This document shows, in pieces, positions 35,772-44,613 of a stretch of 64,000 nucleotides of DNA. Location: the NCBI RefSeq assembly GCF_030283145.1, contig NZ_JASNWE010000002.1, positions 434,001 through 498,000 on the forward strand, written 5' to 3'. This DNA is from Actinomadura xylanilytica (lineage in GTDB: Bacteria > Actinomycetota > Actinomycetes > Streptosporangiales > Streptosporangiaceae). Under the pieces are notes generated by a model. It was not told where the DNA came from and ran no database searches. It saw only the letters and a program-made list of their open reading frames with translations. Within the stretch, counting starts at the first letter, position 1. Each line of letters opens with the position of its first letter. The translations under genes were made by a program, and so were the position numbers.

Positions 35772-36767
35772 TCAGGCCGCCTCGGCCCGGTGGACCGGCC
35801 GACGTCCCGCCTGCCGCGCCGGCTGGAGTCCCGCCTGCCGCGCGGTCGCCCGGGACCCCTCGTCCAGCACGGTGCGGAGGACGTCCGGCTTGTTGCTGAT
35901 GACGCCGTCCACGCCGAGCCGCAGGACGCCGCGCATGCCGGACGGATCGTCCACGGTCCAGGTGAGGACCTCCATGCCGAGCGCGTGCACGCTCTCCACC
36001 AGCGACCCGGTGAGATCGGCGGACGTCGGGTTGATCTGGTCGGCGAACTCCGCCAGGCCGGGCAGCTCGGCCTCCGTGGGCGTGCCGATCAACCCGATCG
36101 GGACGGCGGGCAGCAGCGCGTGGAAGCGGCGCATCGAATCCCAGTCGAACGACTGCACCACCAGGCGCCGCCCGAGCGGGTCGGGATCCAGCCAACGGGG
36201 ATTCCGGCGCAGCTCGGCCGCGATACGCCCTTCGATCCCGGGATAGAGCGCCGGACTCTTGATCTCCAGCAGCAGCCCCGGCCCGGCCTCGGGCATGCCG
36301 CGCAGCGTCTCGCCCAGCGTGGGGATCCGCTCGCCCTTGAAGCGCGCGTCGAACCACGACCCCGCGTCCAGTCTCCGGATCTGCGCGAGCGTGAACGAGG
36401 ACACCGTCCACGGCGCCGCGCCCGGGAAGACCTTCTCCACATCGGTCGTCCGGGCCAGGCCGGTGTCGTGCACGACGACCAGCTCGTGGTCCTTCGTCTC
36501 CTGCACGTCGAGCTCGAACATGTCCACGCGCTGGGCAGCGGCCAGCCGGAACGCCGCGATCGTGTTCTCCGGCGCATACGCGGACGCCCCACGGTGCGCG
36601 ACCCCCGCCACTCCGGCCCACCCCGGCGCGGGCGGCACCGGCACCGGGGTGGGCGCGGGAACGATCGGTCCGGGGCGCGCGACGGCGGCCGTGGCGGTGC
36701 CGCTCATGGCGGTGATCGCCGTGGCCGCCACGACAGCGGCGATGGAAGGACCGGCCCATCGGAACAT
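35772..36767 (-). CDS. Secreted glycerophosphodiester phosphodiesterase
   Basis: The product has 331 residues. The signal peptide (about 1-28, ending SGTATAAVA) is followed by a Pro-rich linker and a GDPD TIM barrel. The catalytic signatures are VAHRGASAYAPENTIAAF (His-Arg plus Glu), FELDVQETKDHELVVVHD (metal ligands and second His) and LLLEIKSP. The WTVDD near the end is standard for the family. It hydrolyses glycerophosphodiesters outside the cell to glycerol-3-phosphate and an alcohol. GAGAGG five bases upstream favours the ATG at 36767. The C-terminal 25 residues are Arg/Ala/Gln-rich repeats outside the domain. Confidence 0.9.
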   Translation of the reverse strand: MFRWAGPSIAAVVAATAITAMSGTATAAVARPGPIVPAPTPVPVPPAPGWAGVAGVAHRGASAYAPENTIAAFRLAAAQRVDMFELDVQETKDHELVVVHDTGLARTTDVEKVFPGAAPWTVSSFTLAQIRRLDAGSWFDARFKGERIPTLGETLRGMPEAGPGLLLEIKSPALYPGIEGRIAAELRRNPRWLDPDPLGRRLVVQSFDWDSMRRFHALLPAVPIGLIGTPTEAELPGLAEFADQINPTSADLTGSLVESVHALGMEVLTWTVDDPSGMRGVLRLGVDGVISNKPDVLRTVLDEGSRATARQAGLQPARQAGRRPVHRAEAA

Positions 36768-36902
36768 GGTCACCTCTCAAAGCTGGGAGAAAGCCGTCTC
36801 TCACCTTTGAGGTGCCCAATGTCCCCAGAGTGACGAACCAGTGGCGGACAGTAAAAATGCGCGATCAGCCGGGCGCCGTCCCGCGGACTCGTCCGGTGAC
36901 GC

Positions 36903-38690
36903 TCAACCAGGCGAACCCGAACCGGCGGCCTTCGGGTCTGTGAGGTCGTGATCGGCATCGCCCGAGTCGGCGACGGCGTCGGCCGGGCGGGTGCCCTTGG
37001 CCGCGCGGGAGAGCATCAGGGCGCCGACCAGGAGCCTGCGGGCACCGCGGCGCCGGCGGCGGGTGAGCGGCCGGGGAAGGCGGATCCGCCGGGTGGACGG
37101 GTCGTCGCCGAGGACCGGCACCGGCTCGGCGTCGGTCGGCGGGCGCGGGACGGCAAGGCGGGTCTGGCGCTTGCGTCCCCGAAGTGTCACCGACTTGCCC
37201 AAGTCCCACTCCTCGGCCTCGGCCAGGTGCGCGAGGTCCAGCACGGTGGACGAGGCGAGCACCCGGCCCGGCGCCCCCTTCGCCAGATCGCTGAGCCGGG
37301 CCGCCTCGTTCACCGGATCACCGATCACGGTGTACTCGAACCGCTGCTCGGCGCCGATGTACCCGGCGACGACCGGGCCCGCGGACACGCCGATCCCGGC
37401 ATCCAGCATCGGGACCTCCGCGCGCAGCCGCAGGGCGAGCTCGCGGGCGGCACCGAGCACCGCTCCGGCGGGGTCCTCCAGTTCGGTGGGGGCGCCGAAG
37501 ATGGCCAGCGCGGCGTCGCCCTCGAACTTGTTGATCCATCCGCCGTGCCGTCCCACCACGTTCACCACCACGCCGAAGAACGCGTTGAGCAGGCCGACCA
37601 CCTCGTCCGGGCTGCGCGTCTCCGCGAGCGTGGTGGACCCGGTGAGGTCGACGAACAGGACGGCCACCTCGCGGGTCTCGCCGCCCAGCGTGATGTCGCC
37701 GTGCTCGAGGGCGAGGCCCGCGACCGGCTCGCCGACGTGCCGGCCGAACAGGTCGCGGAGCCGCGCGTGGTCGCGGAGCCCGGCGACCATGTGGTTGAAC
37801 CCGGCCTGGAGCTGGCCGACCTCGCTGGCGTCGTAGACCGCGACCTCGGCGCCGAGATCGCCCCGCTCCACCCGCGCCATGCCCGTGCGCACCGACTTGA
37901 TCGGGTCCGCGATCGCCCGGGTGGCCATGTAGGTGACCTGCACTCCGACCACCAGCGCGGCGCCGCCCAGCCCGAGGACGGTGATCGCGAGCTGGGTGGT
38001 CTGGATGTCCGGTGCGGCCAGCGCCGCGATGGCCACGCAGATCAGGCCGAACACCGGGATCGCGGTGCCGAGCGCCCACGCGAGCATCACCCGGGTGGTG
38101 ACGCCGGGCAGCCGGATCCGGCGCGGCTGGTCGCTGGCCAGCACCAGCGCCGCCGCCGGGCGCAGCAGCCGTTCGGACAGCAGGTACACGATCGTGGACG
38201 TCGTCATCGCGCCGAGCAGGCAGGTCAGCCCGGTCTTCACCGCGAGCCGAGCGGTGAACAGGGTCAGGTCGAGCGCCGCCCAGCCGACGGCGCCGACCGC
38301 CCACAGCGCACCGACGAGCAGGGTGAGGCGCAGCGGGCCGAGCAGCACGGCACGCCCTTGACCGCGGTCGGGGATGCCGCCCTCCCGGACGAGCCGGACG
38401 ACCGGCCGCCACAGGCGCAGCCCGAGAGCCAGCGCGACCGGCCCCGCGGCGATCGGGTAGCTGAAGAACGCGATCGCGTTCACCAGATGGACGTGGCCGC
38501 GGTCGTCGAGCGGCGGGTCGGGCACCACGAACGTCGCGAACAGCAGCACGACCAGGGATCCGGTGAGGTTGGCGACCACCACCACGACGAGCAGCACCCA
38601 CCGCACCCGGACCTCGAGCATGGTGCGCGGCACCCCGGGCAGCTGGTCCAGTCGTGCGCCGAGGTTGCGCGCCACCGCCCTGCCGCTCAC
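36903..38690 (-). CDS. Membrane adenylate cyclase with HAMP domain
   Basis: The product has 595 residues. Six hydrophobic segments (about 30-260) lead into a HAMP linker (TRAIADPIKSVRTGMARVERGDL) and a class III cyclase domain (about 335-505). The metal aspartates lie in VLFVDLTGSTTLAE and NKFEGDAALAIFG, the latter also containing the adenine-selecting Lys. VIGDPVNEAARLSDLAK supplies the transition-state Asn and Arg, so the enzyme should be active. The topology matches mycobacterial Rv1318c/Rv3645-type cyclases. The 80-residue basic tail is disordered. It is a plausible source of the ligand for the cNMP-binding protein at 32.5-34.2 kb. Confidence 0.92.
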   Translation of the reverse strand: MSGRAVARNLGARLDQLPGVPRTMLEVRVRWVLLVVVVVANLTGSLVVLLFATFVVPDPPLDDRGHVHLVNAIAFFSYPIAAGPVALALGLRLWRPVVRLVREGGIPDRGQGRAVLLGPLRLTLLVGALWAVGAVGWAALDLTLFTARLAVKTGLTCLLGAMTTSTIVYLLSERLLRPAAALVLASDQPRRIRLPGVTTRVMLAWALGTAIPVFGLICVAIAALAAPDIQTTQLAITVLGLGGAALVVGVQVTYMATRAIADPIKSVRTGMARVERGDLGAEVAVYDASEVGQLQAGFNHMVAGLRDHARLRDLFGRHVGEPVAGLALEHGDITLGGETREVAVLFVDLTGSTTLAETRSPDEVVGLLNAFFGVVVNVVGRHGGWINKFEGDAALAIFGAPTELEDPAGAVLGAARELALRLRAEVPMLDAGIGVSAGPVVAGYIGAEQRFEYTVIGDPVNEAARLSDLAKGAPGRVLASSTVLDLAHLAEAEEWDLGKSVTLRGRKRQTRLAVPRPPTDAEPVPVLGDDPSTRRIRLPRPLTRRRRRGARRLLVGALMLSRAAKGTRPADAVADSGDADHDLTDPKAAGSGSPG

Positions 38691-38894
38691 ATGTGCCTCC
38701 CGTTCAGGAGGTCCGCGGCCCGCTTCGGCTGCCGGACGACGTCAAGGACATCTCACGATAGATCGCATCAAGGCGCACCGCCCGGATGACGGGTCATTAT
38801 GTCGACCCCCACAGCACACCACCGCGTCCGCCCCGCCGCCACCGCGGACCGTCCGCCCCGTCCGCCCCGCCCCTCGACGAACCACGTTCTCGGG

Positions 38895-38900
38895 TAGGAT
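38895..38900 (+). promoter_or_regulatory. -10 element of a probable leaderless promoter
   Basis: TAGGAT fits the actinobacterial -10 consensus (TANNNT) and ends seven bases before the ATG of the leader peptide. Transcription would therefore start at or next to that ATG. No convincing -35 is seen at the expected distance. Confidence 0.5.
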
Positions 38901-38907
38901 TCCCGTC

Positions 38908-38958
38908 ATGGGATCACCTGGCTGCTACTACCCCATCGAGCTGAGGTACTACATCTAG
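38908..38958 (+). CDS. 16-residue regulatory leader peptide upstream of ABC-F gene
   Basis: The frame encodes MGSPGCYYPIELRYYI and ends in TAG, 314 bases before the ABC-F gene. It starts right at the predicted transcript end, so it should be translated without a Shine-Dalgarno. The paired tyrosines and compact size resemble drug-sensing leader peptides of ribosome-protection and erm genes. In those, an antibiotic-stalled ribosome changes folding of the downstream RNA. This is the most likely role here, given the terminator-like hairpin that follows. Confidence 0.6.
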   Translation: MGSPGCYYPIELRYYI

Positions 38959-39272
38959 CCTCCCGCGCTGACGCACGACGTTCCTGACGTCGCCGTCCCG
39001 CGGTAGAGGCGTCTCGCGCCGCCGTCGTTCCGAACGGCGCTCAGCGAGTTCCTCTCCTGGCCCGACCCGCTGCCGGGTTGTTCCCCTTCTGTTTCCGTCG
39101 TACTGACGCCCACTCCCTTGTCCGCATTCGCGAATGCGTTTCGCGACGCAGGGACGCTGGGCAACGCGTCCGCGCCGTCAGCACGACCCCTGGGCGACTC
39201 CCGGTGAGCGGTTCCGTTTCCTCACCGCCCACCCGGTCCCGCGCGGGCCGGGCCTGAACACCTGGAGGTCGC
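38959..39272 (+). promoter_or_regulatory. Structured leader RNA of the ABC-F gene
   Basis: This 314-base untranslated stretch contains several hairpin candidates: CGCCGT/ACGGCG near 39020-39042 with an alternative CGTTC/GAACG pairing inside it, the terminator-like stem at 39063-39080, and the perfect palindrome CGCATTCGCGAATGCG at 39123-39138. Alternative pairings are what an attenuator needs. It ends with GGAGG ahead of the ABC-F start. Confidence 0.55.
39063..39096 (+). terminator. Attenuator-type terminator in the ABC-F leader
   Basis: CGACCCG pairs with CGGGTTG (39063-39069 with 39074-39080, one G-T pair) around the loop CTGC. A T- and C-rich run (TTCCCCTTCTGTTT) follows. T-runs are rare in this genome, so this looks like an intrinsic terminator placed to stop transcription before the ABC-F gene unless the leader peptide ribosome stalls. 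Confidence 0.5.
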
Positions 39273-40898
39273 ATGACCCGCCATCGGCAGACATCACAGC
39301 TCACGCTCAAGGACGTCGCCAAGGGATACGAGGGGCACATCGTGCTCGACCGCGTGTCCCTCACCATCCGGACCGGGGAGAAGGTCGGCGTCATCGGCGA
39401 GAACGGCTCAGGGAAGTCGACCCTCCTCCGGCTGATCTCGGGCGCGGAGGAACCCGACGCGGGCGAGGTCACCGTCGCCGCACCGGGCGGGGTCGGGCAT
39501 CTCGGGCAGACGCTCGGCCTGGCCCCGGACCTCACCGTGTCCGACGCCGTCGACCACGCGCTCGGCGATCTACGCGACCTGGAGCGCCGGATGCGTGAGG
39601 CCGAGGCATCGCTGGCGGACGCGTCCCCGGACGAACTCGCCGCCTACGGCGACCTGCTCGCCGCCTACGAGGCGCGCGGCGGCTACGAGGCCGACGCGCG
39701 CGTCGAGGCCGCGCTGCACGGCCTCGGCCTCGGGCACATCGCGCTCGACCGTCCGCTCGGGGGACTCTCCGGCGGGGAGCAGTCCCGGCTGGGACTGGCC
39801 TGCGTCCTCGCCGCCGCACCCGAGCTCCTGCTGCTCGACGAGCCCACCAACCACCTGGACGAACGGGCCGTGACCTGGCTGGAGGAACGGCTCCGGGCGC
39901 ACCGCGGCACCGTCGTCACCGTCACCCACGACCGGGCGTTCCTCGACGGGTTCGCGACCGCGATCCTCGAAGTGGACCGCGACCGGCACTCGGTCGTCCG
40001 CTACGGCGACGGCTGGGACGGCTACCTGGCGGGCAAGGCCGTCGCCCGGCGCCGCTGGGAGCAGGAGTACGCCGACTGGCTCGCCGAGATCGAGCGGCAG
40101 ACCGAGCTGGCCGAGTCCAACGCCGCACGGCTCAGCGCGATCGGGCCCGTCGCCCGGGAGCAGCGCGTCACTGGCCACCGCCGTTCGCACGAGGGCGGGG
40201 TGTCCGCGCTGATCCGGAACGCGCGGGAGCGGTTGCAGCGGCTGCGCGACGCCCCCGTCCCCCGTCCGCCCGACCCGCTGCGCTTCGCCGCGCGGATCGA
40301 GGGCGGCAAGGGGGACGGCCTCACCGCCGAACTCGCCGCGGTACGGGTCGCCGGCCGTCTCGACATCGAGACGTTCACCCTCGCGCCCGGCGAGCGGACG
40401 CTCCTGACCGGCCCGAACGGCGCCGGGAAGACGACGTTCCTGCGCGTCCTCGCCGGCGATCTCGCGCAGGACCACGGCAAGGTCAAACGTCCCAAACGGA
40501 TCGGGTACCTCCGCCAGGAACTCCCGGCCGAACGCTCGCGGGGCAGCGTGCTCGCCGCGTTCGCCGAGGGGCTCCCGGGCCCGCCCGACGACCACGCCGA
40601 CGCCCTGCTGGCCCTCGGCCTCTTCCGGGAGCGGGACCTCCGGCGGCCCGTCACGGTCCTGTCCGTCGGGCAGCGCAGGCGGCTGGAGCTGGCCCGCCTG
40701 GTGACCCGTCCGGCCGACCTGCTGATCCTGGACGAGCCCACCAACCACCTCTCACTGTCCCTCATCGAAGAACTGGAGGCCGCACTGGACTCGTACCGCG
40801 GTTCCCTGCTCGTGGTCTCACACGACCGCCGCTTCCGCAGCGGCTTCACCGGCACCCGCGCCGAACTCCGCGACGGACGCCTGGTCGGCGCCGCCTAG
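39273..40898 (+). CDS. ABC-F ribosome-protection / antibiotic resistance protein
   Basis: The product has 541 residues and no membrane segment. Two ABC domains are joined by a helical linker: Walker A GENGSGKST (42-50), signature LSGGEQSRLG and LLLLDEPTNHLDE in the first; GPNGAGKTT, LSVGQRRRLE and LLILDEPTNHL in the second. The charged interdomain linker (about 245-320) is the part that reaches the ribosomal peptidyl-transferase site. The family includes TlrC, OleB, CarA and VmlR, which dislodge macrolides, lincosamides and related drugs. GGAGG precedes the ATG. The leader peptide and attenuator upstream support an inducible resistance role; the drug cannot be told from sequence. Confidence 0.9.
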   Translation: MTRHRQTSQLTLKDVAKGYEGHIVLDRVSLTIRTGEKVGVIGENGSGKSTLLRLISGAEEPDAGEVTVAAPGGVGHLGQTLGLAPDLTVSDAVDHALGDLRDLERRMREAEASLADASPDELAAYGDLLAAYEARGGYEADARVEAALHGLGLGHIALDRPLGGLSGGEQSRLGLACVLAAAPELLLLDEPTNHLDERAVTWLEERLRAHRGTVVTVTHDRAFLDGFATAILEVDRDRHSVVRYGDGWDGYLAGKAVARRRWEQEYADWLAEIERQTELAESNAARLSAIGPVAREQRVTGHRRSHEGGVSALIRNARERLQRLRDAPVPRPPDPLRFAARIEGGKGDGLTAELAAVRVAGRLDIETFTLAPGERTLLTGPNGAGKTTFLRVLAGDLAQDHGKVKRPKRIGYLRQELPAERSRGSVLAAFAEGLPGPPDDHADALLALGLFRERDLRRPVTVLSVGQRRRLELARLVTRPADLLILDEPTNHLSLSLIEELEAALDSYRGSLLVVSHDRRFRSGFTGTRAELRDGRLVGAA

Positions 40899-40907
40899 CA
40901 GCGCGTC

Positions 40908-40936
40908 GGGGCGCCCCGGTCAGGCCGGGGCGCCCC
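40908..40936. terminator. Strong bidirectional terminator
   Basis: GGGGCGCCCCGG (40908-40919) and CCGGGGCGCCCC (40925-40936) form a 12-bp stem with loop TCAGG. It lies between the convergent ABC-F and permease genes. Confidence 0.8.
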
Positions 40937-40950
40937 ACTCCGCCTCCGCC

Positions 40951-42372
40951 TCAGTCGGCGAGGCTCTCGCCGACCGGCTCGGTCGCCGTCGGCACCTCGG
41001 CCCGGCCGGGCCTGGTCCCCATCAGGACGGCCCATCCGACCAGGATCACCGCCAGCCAGCCGGCCATCACGTACAGCGCGACCCGGGTGTCGTGCTCCCA
41101 CGCGATCGTCACGGTGACGAACACGAAGAAGGCCAGCACCATCCAGTTCGTGTACGGCGCGCCCGGCATCCGGTACGACGACTTGGGCAGGAGCCCGGCC
41201 GACGACCTGCGCCGATAGACCATGTGAGCGACCAGGATGACCGTCCACACCAGGATCGCGCCGCCGGTGGACACCGAGGTGATGTACTCGAACGCCTTCT
41301 CCGGCACCACCGCGTTGACCACGACGCCGATGCCCATCACCAGCGCCGAGATGACCACGGTCAGCACCGGGACCCCGCGGCCGTTCAGCCGCGCGAGCGC
41401 CTTCGGCCCGTCCCCGTTCACCCCGGCGGTGCGCAGCATCCGCGACGTCGAGTAGAGCCCGCCGGCGTTGCAGGACGACAGCGCCGCGGTGAGGACCACG
41501 AAGTTGACGATGTCCCCGCCGCCCGGGATGCCGATCTTGTCGAAGGCCAGCACGAACGGGCTCGCGCCGCCCTTGAACTCGGTCCAGCTGACCACCGAGA
41601 GGATCACCAGCAGCGACCCCAGGTAGAACAGCGCGAACCGGATCGGCAGCGCGTTGATCGCCCGCGGGATGTTCTTCTCCGGGTCCTTGGCCTCGCTCGC
41701 GGTCACCCCGACCAGCTCGACGCCCAGGTAGGCGAACATCACCATCTGGAGCGTCATCAGCATCGGGCTGAGGCCCTCGGGGAAGAACCCGCCGTGCGAC
41801 CACAGGTTGTCCACCGAGGCGGTGTCCCCCGCGTCGCTGAACCCGAAGACCAGCACGCCGATCCCCACCAGGATCATCATCACGATCGCCGCGACCTTGA
41901 TCATCGCGAACCAGAACTCGAGCTCGCCGAAGAGCTTCACCGAGATCATGTTGACCACGAACAGCACCACCAGCGCGACCAGCGCCGTCTGCCACTGCTC
42001 GACACCCGGCCACCACTTCTGGATGTACTTGCCGGCCGCGGTCAGCTCCGCCATGCCCGTCGTCACCCAGATGATCCAGTACGTCCAGGTGGTCGCGTAT
42101 CCCCAGAACGGCCCGAGGAACTCCCGCGCGTACCCCGCGAACCCCCCCTCCGCCCGCCGGTAGGTGAGCAGTTCACCGAGCGCCCGCATCACGAAGAACA
42201 GCATCACCCCGGCGACGGCGTACGTCAGGATCAGGCTCGGCCCCGCCTTGGCGATGTTCTCCCCGGCCCCGAGGAACAGCCCGGTGCCGATCGTCCCGCC
42301 GATCGCCAGCATCTGGACCTGCCGGGTCCCGAGCCCCCGCTGATAGCCCTCCGTGGAGGTCGGTTCATCCAT
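40951..42372 (-). CDS. Amino acid permease (APC superfamily)
   Basis: The product has 473 residues with 12 predicted transmembrane helices. The first helix carries the substrate-backbone motif AIGGTIGTGLFLGAG, and VELVGVTASEAKDPEKNIPRAI and the SSCNAGGLYSTSRML segment are typical of the AAT family (GabP, AnsP, AroP, ProY relatives). It is a proton-coupled importer; specificity cannot be fixed, though overall character is closest to GABA/asparagine-type permeases. It stands alone and converges with the ABC-F gene. Confidence 0.92.
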   Translation of the reverse strand: MDEPTSTEGYQRGLGTRQVQMLAIGGTIGTGLFLGAGENIAKAGPSLILTYAVAGVMLFFVMRALGELLTYRRAEGGFAGYAREFLGPFWGYATTWTYWIIWVTTGMAELTAAGKYIQKWWPGVEQWQTALVALVVLFVVNMISVKLFGELEFWFAMIKVAAIVMMILVGIGVLVFGFSDAGDTASVDNLWSHGGFFPEGLSPMLMTLQMVMFAYLGVELVGVTASEAKDPEKNIPRAINALPIRFALFYLGSLLVILSVVSWTEFKGGASPFVLAFDKIGIPGGGDIVNFVVLTAALSSCNAGGLYSTSRMLRTAGVNGDGPKALARLNGRGVPVLTVVISALVMGIGVVVNAVVPEKAFEYITSVSTGGAILVWTVILVAHMVYRRRSSAGLLPKSSYRMPGAPYTNWMVLAFFVFVTVTIAWEHDTRVALYVMAGWLAVILVGWAVLMGTRPGRAEVPTATEPVGESLAD

Positions 42373-42714
42373 ATGTCAGGCCTTTCTCACGTCCTCGCCA
42401 GCACCGCAGCGCCGTGACGCCGGTCAGGGGGTAGAAACCCGACCACAGAAGCGAAGAAGGTGACGACCGCGCCATAAGACAACGAACTCACCACCGATCC
42501 GGTATCGGCCCGGTACCTCTCCGTTATGGCCGGCGCCCCACCCAGGAGCGGACGATCCCCACATTCCCCCATACCCCCTCCCACCAGGACGTTCACCCCC
42601 ACCGATATCGAGTTGGCGCTCCCCCCGGCCATCGCGTATGCTCTCGGACGTCGCCAAAGACCGGGCCAGCCCGGTCGGGGGACACCTCCAGAGCCGCTAA
42701 GCTCGGAGCAGCAA

Positions 42715-42792
42715 GGTCCTGTGGAGCAGTTAGGAGTGCTCGCCACCCTGTCAAGGTGGAGGCCGCGGGTTCAAATCCCGTCAGGACCGCCA
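42715..42792 (+). tRNA. tRNA-Asp (GUC)
   Basis: The acceptor arms GGTCCTG and CAGGACC pair perfectly, the anticodon loop reads CTGTCAA (anticodon GTC), the T-arm is CGGGTTCAAATCCCG, and CCA is encoded after discriminator G at 42789. It is intact and followed 21 bases later by tRNA-Phe. Confidence 0.95.
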
Positions 42793-42813
42793 GACGTGCG
42801 GATGCGCGTCGTT

Positions 42814-42887
42814 GGGCAGGTAGCTCAGTCGGTACGAGCGTCCGCCTGAAAAGCGGAAGGTCGGCGGTTCGACCCCGCCCCTGCCCA
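42814..42887 (+). tRNA. tRNA-Phe (GAA)
   Basis: The acceptor arms GGGCAGG and CCTGCCC pair, the anticodon loop is CTGAAAA (anticodon GAA) and the T-arm is GGCGGTTCGACCCCGCC. No CCA is encoded. The 46 bases from the anticodon loop onward (42846-42891) are repeated exactly at 49054 and imperfectly at 46051 and 52548. This shows that the gene is the attachment site of integrative elements. Confidence 0.95.
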
Positions 42888-42905
42888 CCTCTCCAAACAG
42901 CGAAG

Positions 42906-42944
42906 AACGGCCCCTGACCAGCGTTTACGCGGTCAGGGGCCGTT
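42906..42944 (+). terminator. Terminator downstream of tRNA-Phe
   Basis: AACGGCCCCTGACC (42906-42919) and GGTCAGGGGCCGTT (42931-42944) form a 14-bp stem with an 11-base loop. It ends the tRNA transcript and also stops leftward transcription from the recombinase remnant. Confidence 0.85.
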
Positions 42945-43013
42945 CTCGCATGTCCGGCTGTGTCCGGCTGTGATCTACGGTTTGCGGCTGGCCGTGCGGA
43001 ATACGTGCGGAAC

Positions 43014-43515
43014 TCAGTCGCCGCGTAGCGCCTGCTCAATGCGCCGCTTGGCGGTCTCGTCCTGCCCCTCGATGCACTTGGCGTAGACGCGGAGCAGGAC
43101 TTCCACACTGTGGCCGGCCCACTCGGCGATGCGGGTCGGTGGCACACCTCCGTTGAGCCACGTGGACACGCACGCGTGCCGAAGGTCGTAGACCCTCTTC
43201 ACGAGCGGCGAAGCATACTCGGCATCGCTCAGCACCGCCCGACGGGCGGCATCCCACGCGCGCCGGTAGGTGATGCCAGCCAGTTCCCCTCCCCGGACCC
43301 CCCAGAACAACCGACCACCGGGCCCGGGACCGATGTCGCGCAGGTGGGCACGCAAGATGCGCGTGAGCGGCGGGGGCGTGGGCACGCGGCGCCATTCGCC
43401 CTCGGCGCGACCCTTGAGGCGCCGTTGTTCGCGGTTCGCGCCGTCGTCAGTCCAGTCGGTTCCTACCTCGGGGCTGGCAGTGCTGAAGTGAAGCTCTTCT
43501 CCACGTCTTCAAGGG
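43014..43515 (-). pseudogene. Tyrosine recombinase (integrase) C-terminal remnant 1
   Basis: The open frame keeps only the last third of a tyrosine integrase. It includes TDWTDDGANREQRRLKGRAEGEW (insert before the catalytic domain), YDLRHACVSTWLNGG (catalytic Arg and His), EWAGHSVEVLLRVYAKC (His and nucleophile Tyr) and a normal C-terminus. An in-frame TGA near 43517 and the lack of the N-terminal and core-binding domains show that it is truncated. It points at the tRNA-Phe end, the usual int-att arrangement of actinomycete integrative elements. Confidence 0.8.
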
Positions 43516-44053
43516 CGCCCGCTCCGCGGCCGCCGGCGGCCGCCCGCCCCGGCGCGCCGGGCATGCGGCCTGTCCCGTCCGGTCCCGCCGCGCCGCGTCG
43601 CCCGTCCGCTACACCAATGAAGCGTCCTATCGAGGAAGAGCGGCTCACTCAAGAGCGCTGGCGGGGTACACGGCGGGCGTAGGGTGGCGTACGTTCGAGA
43701 TGGGCGAGCCGACCCGACAGGATGCCGGGCCGGCTCGGTGGTGGTGGTGGTGGTGCCTGCGCTATCGAGCCAAGCTCACGATGGCTTCGGCCAGCTGTGC
43801 AAGAGCTGCCAGAGCCGTCAGAGCCGCAGGCGCTACCACCCACCAAACTCGGCTGATCCGAGTGCGGCGATCCCGCGTCACCTGATCCCACCTCCTCTCG
43901 TTAGGTGCCGTGGCCACACGCACCTATGCCGAGGGGGAGATCCGTCGAGCAGGACTCAACGAACCTATCGGCTAAACAGGCCCGAGCCCCACAAGTCCAT
44001 AAGCCGCTGACCTGCGAAAATCATGAACCTCTGGCGCAACAGAATCGGCGGCG
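43516..44053. other. Region without a supported gene; (GGT)n tract
   Basis: About 540 bases of degenerate sequence between the first integrase remnant and the HTH gene. A run of GGT trinucleotides (about six units near 43738-43757) is the only notable feature. Confidence 0.4.
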
Positions 44054-44067
44054 TCAACATATGTTGA
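44054..44067. promoter_or_regulatory. 14-bp palindrome abutting HTH gene start
   Basis: TCAACATATGTTGA is a perfect palindrome ending two bases before the GTG at 44069. It is AT-rich against a GC-rich background and is well placed to be an autoregulatory operator. It leaves no room for a Shine-Dalgarno, so the gene may be leaderless. Confidence 0.45.
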
Positions 44068-44068
44068 T

Positions 44069-44422
44069 GTGGAGATCAATGAGAGGTTCGAGACCTTCCT
44101 AGGGCGCGTCGGCCGGAAGCTCGTGACGAGGTTGATCAAGGTCGAGGGGGGCGACCCAGATGACCTAATTGAGCGGATCAAGATGACGTCGCGCATGATT
44201 GAGCAGCTAGAGGGGCAGTTAACCTTCCTCATCACCGCAGGGAAGGACGACACTAGCCAAGGAATGGCTCTCCTCAGAGAGATCCTCAGCAGCCCGCCAG
44301 CGGACAATCTTCCGACCTGGAAGGAAGTCGGCGAGGCTCTGGGAGTCAGCCCCCAGGCAGCCCACCGAAAGTACGGGGCGATGCGGAGGAGGCTGTCCGG
44401 CAAGACTCGCGAGTACGAGTGA
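44069..44422 (+). CDS. Small HTH-containing protein of the integrative-element region
   Basis: The product has 117 residues. The N-terminal half is helical and charged (ERFETFLGRVGRKLVTRLIKVEGGDPDDLIERI). The C-terminal half has LPTWKEVGEALGVSPQAAHRKYGAMRRRL, a clear helix-turn-helix of the sigma-region-4-like type. The start is GTG directly after a palindrome; no other codon gives a better start. Its lower GC content than the genome average suggests acquisition with a mobile element. Target and partner are unknown; I recognise no named family. Confidence 0.65.
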   Translation: MEINERFETFLGRVGRKLVTRLIKVEGGDPDDLIERIKMTSRMIEQLEGQLTFLITAGKDDTSQGMALLREILSSPPADNLPTWKEVGEALGVSPQAAHRKYGAMRRRLSGKTREYE

Positions 44423-44510
44423 ACCTGCGACCACAGACGGGCGGGGTACCACGAGCGGGCCAGCGCCAGTCGGTCCTAAAGATCCGAGTGGGACTTGAAC
44501 GGGGCTGAAC

Positions 44511-44613
44511 CAGGGGGCTCCGCCGCCCCCTGGACCCCCGCGGGCCGGGGCACTCATTCGCGCGAGACTGTCTGTCACACCTTGCGGGCCGTTCGCGCGA
44601 ACGAGCACCCCGG
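44511..44613 (+). repeat. Double stem-loop element, copy 1
   Basis: Hairpin A is CAGGGGG/CCCCCTG (44511-44532). Hairpin B (44545-44613) pairs CCGGGG with CCCCGG outside and CGCGCGA with TCGCGCG inside, and its loop contains TGTCTGTCACAC. It has the same design as the copies at 51497 and 52203, but both strands of the outer stem differ together, so pairing is kept. Confidence 0.75.

Noticed and set aside
42593..43147. Minus-strand frame containing GFEPAAST and similar short matches
   Set aside because: It is the antisense translation of the tRNA T-arms and the terminator; the same kind of peptide (GVEPP, GFEPG) appears at every tRNA half.
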